Assembly (NCBI GenBank): GCA_046303375.1
Contig: JBKCGB010000038.1
Span: 1-10,616 of the forward strand
Length of the DNA: 10,616 bases
Reading direction: 5' to 3'
Source: UBA965 sp046303375
GTDB lineage: Bacteria > Chloroflexota > Chloroflexia > Chloroflexales > Roseiflexaceae
Part shown: positions 5,639 to 10,616 of the stretch, in pieces
How positions within the stretch are numbered: position 1 is the first letter of the stretch
Layout: each line of letters opens with the position of its first letter
Made by a program: the position numbers and the translations under genes
Notes under the pieces: model-generated
Databases searched by the model: none
Told to the model about the DNA's origin: nothing
What the model saw: the letters and a program-made list of their open reading frames with translations, nothing else

Positions 5639-7360
5639 ATGAGTGAGAATCGCACCGGTGCACAGATTTTGTGTGAGTCATTGATTCAGAACGGCGTAGA
5701 TACCATGTTTGGCATCCCAGGGGGAGCCATCATGCCCTTTTATTACGCCATGTGGGAGTACCGCGATCGCCTGCGTCACATTTTGTGTCGCCACGAACAG
5801 GGTGCAGGGCATGCCGCTGAAGGGTTTGCCCGGGCCACTGGGCGTATCGGGGTCTGTATCGGCACCAGTGGCCCAGGTGTGACCAATTTGGTCACCCCTG
5901 TGGCTGACGCATGGATGGACAGCACGCCGCTTTTGGCAATATGTGGCCAAGTAAGTAGCGCTGTATTGGGTAAAGATGCCTTCCAAGAGACGGATATTAC
6001 CGGTATCACAATGCCCATCACCAAACATAACTATTTGGTCAAAAACGTCAACGACATTGCCTATGTTGTCAAGGAAGCCATTCATATTGCGACGACAGGA
6101 CGCATGGGGCCAGTGCTCGTTGATATAACCAAAGATGCATTACAAGCGTCTACGGTACCCGATTACTCCAAAAAAATATTCTTGCCGGGGTATCGCCCCA
6201 CCTACCAAGGTAGCAAGAAACAAATCAAAGCGGCGTTGCAGACCATGCTCAAGAGCAAAAAGCCGTTGATGATGATTGGTAATGGGGTCATGATGGCCGA
6301 AGCAAGTGCCGAAGCACGTAGCTTTGCTGAGCGCTACCGGTTGCCTGTACTGACCACGTTGCACGGATTGGGTGCCTTCCCCGAAGATCACCCGTTGTCA
6401 TTGGGTATGCCTGGCATGCACGGCTGGGTACATGCGAATCGCGCCATTCAGGAGGCGGATTTTCTCATCAACATTGGTGGACGTTTCGATGACCGTGTGA
6501 CTGGTAAAGCATCCACGTTTGCCCCTAATGCTACTATCGTGCATGTGGATATCGATCCATCAGAAATCGGCAAAAACATCGAAGTCGATGTACCAATTGT
6601 AGGTGATGCCAAAATGGTGCTCTTGTCGTTTCTCGAAGAAGAGCCCGAAGAACGCGATGTTGCCACGTTCCATGCAGCTGCTGGTGAATGGATGACCCAC
6701 ATTCGCGAATTACAGGCCAAACATCAGCATCGTCAGCAGTATTTGAATCGCCCAGATACATCCAGCATGTTGCCGCATGACGTCTATGCGGCGATGACCA
6801 AGATGCTCAATGAGCGTGGCAATTATCGTGTGGTCACCGATGTTGGTCAACACCAGATGTGGGCTGCTCAGTTGCTCGACTGGTACCGCCCACGCACGCA
6901 CATTACGAGTGGTGGTGCTGGCACTATGGGCTTTGCTGTTCCTGCTGCCATGGGTGTGGCAGTGGCGCATCCCAATGATACGGTGTGGGCAGTATGTGGT
7001 GATGGTGGCTTCCAGATGACCAACCAAGAAATGACCGTGGTGGTGCAAGAAGGTATCAAGAATATGAAGATTGCCATCATCAATAACGGGTACTTGGGAA
7101 TGGTGCGTCAATGGCAGGAGCTCTTTGAAAACAAGCGCTACAGTGGTACACCATTGAGTGGCCCCAACTTCAAATTGCTGGCAGAAGCCTATGGGTGGAC
7201 GGGGATTACAGTGGAAACGGTTGATGAAATCGAGCCCGCATTGGCCAAAGCGTATGCGACCGATGGTCCTGTACTGATTGATTTCCGTGTGGAACGCGAA
7301 GTCAACGTGTTTCCGATGGTGCCCCAGAACAAGAGCATCGGCGAGATGATTACGGAGTAA
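5639..7360 (+). CDS. ilvB: Acetolactate synthase (acetohydroxyacid synthase), large catalytic subunit
   Basis: A 573-aa thiamine diphosphate enzyme of normal length for the family. It condenses two pyruvates to 2-acetolactate (valine, leucine) or pyruvate with 2-ketobutyrate to 2-aceto-2-hydroxybutyrate (isoleucine), the first common step. The N-terminal domain has FGIPGGAIMPFY and the catalytic Glu53 in RHEQGAGHAA; GTSGPGVTN follows. The central FAD-binding domain spans roughly residues 190-340, including NIGGRFDDRVTGK. The C-terminal domain has the thiamine diphosphate/Mg motif GDG (454-456) to Asn482-Asn483 (GDGGFQMTNQE...INNGYLGMVRQWQ). The biosynthetic AHAS signature, with the FAD domain and the ilvN partner next door, separates it from catabolic acetolactate synthase and other pyruvate decarboxylase relatives. 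ATG 5639 has AGGAGG (5629-5634) four bases upstream. It is the first structural gene after the attenuator. Confidence 0.97.
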   Translation: MSENRTGAQILCESLIQNGVDTMFGIPGGAIMPFYYAMWEYRDRLRHILCRHEQGAGHAAEGFARATGRIGVCIGTSGPGVTNLVTPVADAWMDSTPLLAICGQVSSAVLGKDAFQETDITGITMPITKHNYLVKNVNDIAYVVKEAIHIATTGRMGPVLVDITKDALQASTVPDYSKKIFLPGYRPTYQGSKKQIKAALQTMLKSKKPLMMIGNGVMMAEASAEARSFAERYRLPVLTTLHGLGAFPEDHPLSLGMPGMHGWVHANRAIQEADFLINIGGRFDDRVTGKASTFAPNATIVHVDIDPSEIGKNIEVDVPIVGDAKMVLLSFLEEEPEERDVATFHAAAGEWMTHIRELQAKHQHRQQYLNRPDTSSMLPHDVYAAMTKMLNERGNYRVVTDVGQHQMWAAQLLDWYRPRTHITSGGAGTMGFAVPAAMGVAVAHPNDTVWAVCGDGGFQMTNQEMTVVVQEGIKNMKIAIINNGYLGMVRQWQELFENKRYSGTPLSGPNFKLLAEAYGWTGITVETVDEIEPALAKAYATDGPVLIDFRVEREVNVFPMVPQNKSIGEMITE

Positions 7361-7363
7361 GTG

Positions 7364-7915
7364 ATGCAAACACATACGTTGGTTGTTTTGATGCAGGATC
7401 GCCCAGGCGTCTTAAATCGCGCAGTGAGTATGTTTCGACGCCGTGGCTACAACATCGCTAGTTTGTCTGTCGGCCATACCGAAACTCCCGGGGTGAGTCG
7501 TATGACAATCGTGGTAGAATCTGACAATGTGGAACAGGTCGTCAAGCAACTGTATCGCTTGGTAGAAGTGCTCAAAGTGAGTGATGTGACCGGCGAACCA
7601 GTGGTTGAGCGCGAAATGGCGTTGATCAAACTGCACGTGCCAAGCCAACAACGTGCAGAAATTGTTGCCTTAACCGAAGTCTTTGCTGCCAAAATTGTTG
7701 ATGTGGCCGTGAACACCATGGTCATTGAAATGACCGGTGGCCCTGCCAAAGTCGAAAACTTCATCGACATGGTACGCCCCTTCGGGATCAAAGAAATGAT
7801 GCGCACGGGACGTATCGCCATGGTGCGTGGGTCACGTGGACATAGTGGTGTCGACCTGCTGGATGCGGGTTGGCAAGGTGAGAGTGTGACGACCGTGGAT
7901 ACGGTCGTTAAGTAG
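7364..7915 (+). CDS. ilvN: Acetolactate synthase, small regulatory subunit
   Basis: A 183-aa regulatory subunit that stimulates the IlvB catalytic subunit and confers feedback inhibition by valine or other branched-chain amino acids. The N-terminal ACT domain (residues about 3-78) is clear: HTLVVLMQDRPGVLNRAVSMFRRRGYNIASLSVG with the PGVL and GYNI signatures, and ETPGVSRMTIVVE. The C-terminal IlvN domain follows (about 84-155) with VVDVAVNTMVIEMTGGPAKVENFIDM and ending FGIKEMMRTGRIAM. The tail of about 25 residues after that (GHSGVDLLDAGW...) is longer than in many homologues. ATG 7364 lies three bases after the ilvB stop. GGAG (7354-7357) inside the end of ilvB is six bases from this ATG and only three from an in-frame GTG at 7361, so ATG is preferred. 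The tight junction implies translational coupling with ilvB. Confidence 0.96.
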   Translation: MQTHTLVVLMQDRPGVLNRAVSMFRRRGYNIASLSVGHTETPGVSRMTIVVESDNVEQVVKQLYRLVEVLKVSDVTGEPVVEREMALIKLHVPSQQRAEIVALTEVFAAKIVDVAVNTMVIEMTGGPAKVENFIDMVRPFGIKEMMRTGRIAMVRGSRGHSGVDLLDAGWQGESVTTVDTVVK

Positions 7916-7935
7916 TCGAGGAGAAACGACACATT

Positions 7936-8958
7936 ATGGCAAAGTTGTACTATGACAACCAGGCTGATTTGGGGCGCCTAAAGAACCGTACCGTGGCAAT
8001 CATTGGCTACGGCAGTCAAGGCCATGCCCATGCACTCAACCTCAAGGAGAGTGGTGTTAATGTGGTAGTCGGTCTCTACCCAGGTTCCAAAAGTTGGGCA
8101 AAAGCACAGTCAGATGGGCTGACCGTGATGAGTGTTGCCGATGCGGCCAAAGCCGGTGATATCATCATGAACTTGACTCCAGATACGGTACAAGCCAAAG
8201 TCTACCGTGAAGATATTGCACCACACCTTAAAGCTGGCAAAACATTGATGTTTGCCCACGGCTTCAATATTCGCTTTGGTCAAATTGTGGCACCAGCAGG
8301 AATCGATGTCAGTATGGTTGCTCCCAAAGCACCTGGCCACCGTGTCCGTGAAGTCTACACCCAGGGTGGTGGCGTGCCGGCGCTGGTTGCCGTACACCAA
8401 GATGCCAGCGGTAACGCCATGGCTGATGCCTTGGCCTACGCCAAAGGCATGGGCAATACGCGCGCTGGTGTGCTTGAAACCACCTTCGCCGAAGAAACAG
8501 AGACCGACTTGTTTGGTGAGCAGGCCGTCCTTTGTGGTGGCGTCTCAGCATTGGTAAAAGCCGGGTTCGAAACGCTCGTCGAAGCAGGTTACCAACCCGA
8601 AGTCGCATACTTTGAGTGTATGCATGAACTGAAGCTGATTGTTGACCTCTTTTATCAGGGTGGTCTCAACTATATGCGTTTCTCCGTGTCAGATACTGCT
8701 GAATGGGGTGACTATGTGGCCGGTTCGCAAATCATTAATGCGGAAACACGCCGTGCCATGAAGCAACTGTTGACCAACATCCAAAACGGCACCTTTGCAG
8801 AAGACTGGATCGAAGAAAATGCCAACAATCGCCCACGCTTCAACAAGATGCGTGCTGCGGATGTTGACCACAAAATCGAAGTCGTAGGTCGCGATCTGCG
8901 CCGCATGATGCCGTTTGTCAACCCACGTGAAGTAGTGCCTGGTCAGGGTGGTTCCTAA
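7936..8958 (+). CDS. ilvC: Ketol-acid reductoisomerase (class I)
   Basis: A 340-aa short-form (class I) enzyme that isomerises and reduces 2-acetolactate and 2-aceto-2-hydroxybutyrate to the dihydroxy-acids of valine and isoleucine, using Mg2+ and NAD(P)H. The N-terminal Rossmann domain has GYGSQGHAHALNL (residues 24-36). The cofactor-specificity loop reads GLYPGSKSW (46-54), keeping two serines of the NADPH-type loop but with Tyr48 where many relatives have Arg. Catalytic residues are recognisable: His108 (AHGFNI), Lys131 (PKAPGH), Asp191 and Glu195 (ETDLFGEQ), Glu227 and Glu231 (FECMHELKLIVDL), and Ser252 (SVSDTAEWGDY). The start has GAGGAGA (7918-7924) upstream, and only 20 nt separate it from ilvN. 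The gene is followed by the 32-bp palindrome, so it may be the last gene of the more highly expressed part of the operon. Confidence 0.97.
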   Translation: MAKLYYDNQADLGRLKNRTVAIIGYGSQGHAHALNLKESGVNVVVGLYPGSKSWAKAQSDGLTVMSVADAAKAGDIIMNLTPDTVQAKVYREDIAPHLKAGKTLMFAHGFNIRFGQIVAPAGIDVSMVAPKAPGHRVREVYTQGGGVPALVAVHQDASGNAMADALAYAKGMGNTRAGVLETTFAEETETDLFGEQAVLCGGVSALVKAGFETLVEAGYQPEVAYFECMHELKLIVDLFYQGGLNYMRFSVSDTAEWGDYVAGSQIINAETRRAMKQLLTNIQNGTFAEDWIEENANNRPRFNKMRAADVDHKIEVVGRDLRRMMPFVNPREVVPGQGGS

Positions 8959-8964
8959 GCCGGA

Positions 8965-8996
8965 GTGGGGCTGTGCACACGTGTGCACAGCCCCAC
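8965..8996 (+). terminator. Perfect 32-bp palindrome between ilvC and leuA: partial terminator or mRNA-stability hairpin
   Basis: Positions 8965-8980 (GTGGGGCTGTGCACAC) are exactly reverse-complementary to 8981-8996, giving a stem of up to 14 bp with a 4-nt loop in RNA. The downstream stretch is T-rich but interrupted (ATTTGATCTATTTT), so termination is probably incomplete. Since leuA has no convincing promoter of its own here, the hairpin most likely lowers leuA relative to ilvBNC or protects the upstream mRNA end. As DNA it also holds two TGTGCACA boxes (8972-8979, 8982-8989) ten bp apart, so a protein-binding role is possible. Confidence 0.6.
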
Positions 8997-8997
8997 A

Positions 8998-9017
8998 TTT
9001 GATCTATTTTGATCTAT
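8998..9017 (+). repeat. Two tandem copies of TTTGATCTAT
   Basis: The 10-bp unit TTTGATCTAT occurs twice head to tail (8998-9007 and 9008-9017), just after the palindrome and directly before the leuA ribosome binding site AGAGG (9018-9022). It may be a simple slippage duplication, or part of the T-rich tail of the hairpin. Confidence 0.8.
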
Positions 9018-9030
9018 AGAGGTACAGACT

Positions 9031-10616
9031 ATGCAGGAAGCACACGTACGTATTTTTGATACCACGTTACGCGATGGTGAACAGGCGCCAGGGTGCACGA
9101 TGACCCTCGAAGAAAAGCTGGAAATCGCGCGGCAGTTGCATCGACTCGGCGTCGACATTATCGAAGCAGGCTTTCCTGCGGCATCACCTGGTGACTGGGC
9201 TGCAGTACACCAAATCGCCAAAGAAATCGGCACCGCAGATGGTCCTGTGATTGCTGCCCTTGCCCGTGCCAACAAAGATGATATCGATAAAGCGTGGTCG
9301 GCAATTCAACCGGCCGCAAAAAAACGTATACACACGTTTTTGTCGACATCAGATATTCATATTGAGCATCAATTCAAATCAACACGTGAAAAAATGTGCG
9401 AGCGAGCCCGTGAAATGGTGCGTTATGCACGTACATTGTGCGATGATATTGAATTTTCCCCCATGGATGCGACACGTTCCGACCCGACCTATATGTGCGA
9501 AGTGTTGACGGCAGTCGTTGCCGAAGGTGCAACCACACTCAATATCCCCGATACGGTTGGTTACACCACTCCCGATGAATATGCAGCGTTAATCGAACGC
9601 ATTTTGGCCACTGTGCCCGGGATAGAGCGCTGTGTGATTTCAACACACTGTCACGATGATTTGGGCATGGCCGTTGCCAACAGTTTGGCAGGCGTGCGTG
9701 CGGGCGCTCGGCAAATTGAATGTACGATTAACGGGATTGGTGAACGCGCAGGAAATGCATCACTCGAAGAAGTCGTGATGGCATTGCACACGCGCCAGAG
9801 CTACTATCAGATTGCAACACGGGTAAATACCACAGAACTGACCCGGAGCAGTCGATTGCTGAGTTCGTTTATTGGCATTCCTGTGCCTCCGAACAAAGCG
9901 ATTGTGGGGGGGAATGCATTTGCACACGAATCTGGCATACATCAAGATGGTGTACTCAAAAACCGCATGACATACGAAATCATGAGCGCCGAGACCGTTG
10001 GACTCGATGGCAATATGCTGGTCCTTGGGAAACACTCTGGCCGGCACGCCTTTCGCCAAAAACTAATCTCAATGGGCTATGAAGCGGAATCAGATGATGA
10101 GTTCCAAAAGCTCTTCGAACGCTTCAAAGAGCTGTGTGATCGCAAGAAAAAAATCGATGAACGCGACATCGAAGCCTTAATTGCTGGCGAACACCAGCGT
10201 GCCGAAGAGGTCTACTCGTTGACACACGTACAGGTCATCACGGGCACGAGTATGACACCAGTGGCGACGGTACGGATGCTCGATCAGCAGGGATCAGTAT
10301 TTCTGGAAGCCGCGCATGGCACAGGTCCAGTAGATGCAATTTACAAGGCTATCGACAAGATTGTCAATCGTCCCGTCGAGTTGCTCGAGTTTACGATAAA
10401 TTCGGTGACCGAAGGTATCGATGCGGTTGCTGAGGTATCCGTGCGTATCCGCGATACGACTGCCGCACAACGCGCAATCACCAAACCTGGTGTCGATATG
10501 TTTAACGGGTATGGGGTCAATACGGATACGATGGTTGCTGCTGCCGAAGCCTATATGGCCGCACTCAATAAGTTATTGCAGTATCGGCAACAGCATATTA
10601 ATGCAGAAAAATCGGC
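9031..10616 (+). CDS. leuA: 2-Isopropylmalate synthase (3' end just outside window)
   Basis: The frame from ATG 9031 runs to the right edge without a stop, giving 528 residues, about the full length of the family; the stop must lie just beyond. The enzyme condenses acetyl-CoA with 2-ketoisovalerate, the first committed step to leucine. The TIM barrel opens with RIFDTTLRDGEQAPG (Arg14, metal ligand Asp15). The other metal site residues are His206 and His208 (STHCHDDLGMAVANS) and Asn242 in NGIGERAGN. GGNAFAHESGIHQDGVLK and GKHSGRHAF are the standard linker motifs. Residues from about 395 onward form the C-terminal allosteric domain that binds leucine. These motifs fit LeuA better than homocitrate or citramalate synthase, though substrate choice in this superfamily cannot be fully settled from motifs. 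AGAGG (9018-9022) is eight bases before the start. It lies 72 nt behind ilvC in the same orientation. Confidence 0.95.
   Translation, partial: MQEAHVRIFDTTLRDGEQAPGCTMTLEEKLEIARQLHRLGVDIIEAGFPAASPGDWAAVHQIAKEIGTADGPVIAALARANKDDIDKAWSAIQPAAKKRIHTFLSTSDIHIEHQFKSTREKMCERAREMVRYARTLCDDIEFSPMDATRSDPTYMCEVLTAVVAEGATTLNIPDTVGYTTPDEYAALIERILATVPGIERCVISTHCHDDLGMAVANSLAGVRAGARQIECTINGIGERAGNASLEEVVMALHTRQSYYQIATRVNTTELTRSSRLLSSFIGIPVPPNKAIVGGNAFAHESGIHQDGVLKNRMTYEIMSAETVGLDGNMLVLGKHSGRHAFRQKLISMGYEAESDDEFQKLFERFKELCDRKKKIDERDIEALIAGEHQRAEEVYSLTHVQVITGTSMTPVATVRMLDQQGSVFLEAAHGTGPVDAIYKAIDKIVNRPVELLEFTINSVTEGIDAVAEVSVRIRDTTAAQRAITKPGVDMFNGYGVNTDTMVAAAEAYMAALNKLLQYRQQHINAEKS

Noticed and set aside
6710..7375. 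221-aa open frame on the minus strand opposite ilvB, and a 137-aa one opposite the glycosyltransferase (4849-5262)
   Set aside because: Both are antisense to well-supported genes, look compositionally random (rich in His, Cys and Arg) and resemble no family I know.
1..10616. Mobile element, CRISPR array, tRNA, rRNA or defence system
   Set aside because: No transposase or integrase, no regularly spaced repeats and no RNA gene signature were seen on either strand.

Overview
The window looks like a chromosomal segment of a free-living bacterium of intermediate GC (roughly half, by eye). The protein types suggest a Chloroflexota relative, but no rRNA or other lineage marker is present, so this is a low-confidence inference. 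The visible parts are a GH51-like arabinofuranosidase tail, a cytoplasmic HtrA-like protease beside a YbjN/CesT-fold protein, a Rieske oxygenase behind an FKBP, a GT-C membrane glycosyltransferase and an ilvB-ilvN-ilvC-leuA operon. There are no IS elements, CRISPR arrays, tRNA or rRNA genes. Coding density is very high, with short or overlapping gene junctions.

Left part (1-1921, + strand): the C-terminal tail of a probable alpha-L-arabinofuranosidase, a 13-bp inverted repeat that overlaps the next ribosome binding site, then a two-gene unit. That unit is a 277-aa protein whose C-terminal half resembles the type III secretion chaperone/YbjN-like fold, overlapped by 35 nt by a leaderless trypsin-like (HtrA) protease with one PDZ domain.

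Middle part (1918-5397): on the minus strand, an FKBP-type prolyl isomerase and a Rieske non-heme iron oxygenase form a tight two-gene operon. The oxygenase stop codon overlaps the HtrA stop codon tail to tail. Diverging from the FKBP is a 626-aa multi-spanning GT-C (PMT/ArnT-like) glycosyltransferase with its own sigma70-like promoter.

Right part (5416-10616, + strand): a consensus sigma70 promoter (TTGACA-N17-TATAAT) drives the branched-chain amino acid operon ilvB-ilvN-ilvC-leuA. These encode acetolactate synthase large and small subunits, ketol-acid reductoisomerase and 2-isopropylmalate synthase. Together they convert pyruvate or 2-ketobutyrate into the dihydroxy-acid precursors of valine and isoleucine, and commit 2-ketoisovalerate to leucine. 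The dihydroxy-acid dehydratase, leuBCD and the transaminase are not in the window.

The most interesting element lies between the promoter and ilvB. It is a 24-codon open reading frame with its own ribosome binding site, encoding a peptide in which 15 of 24 residues are Ile, Leu or Val, 13 of them consecutive. It is followed by a G-rich segment and an 11-bp GC-rich hairpin with a T-rich tail. This has the full architecture of a ribosome-mediated transcription attenuator of the ilvL type. A second large hairpin, a perfect 32-bp palindrome, separates ilvC from leuA and may set the leuA level.
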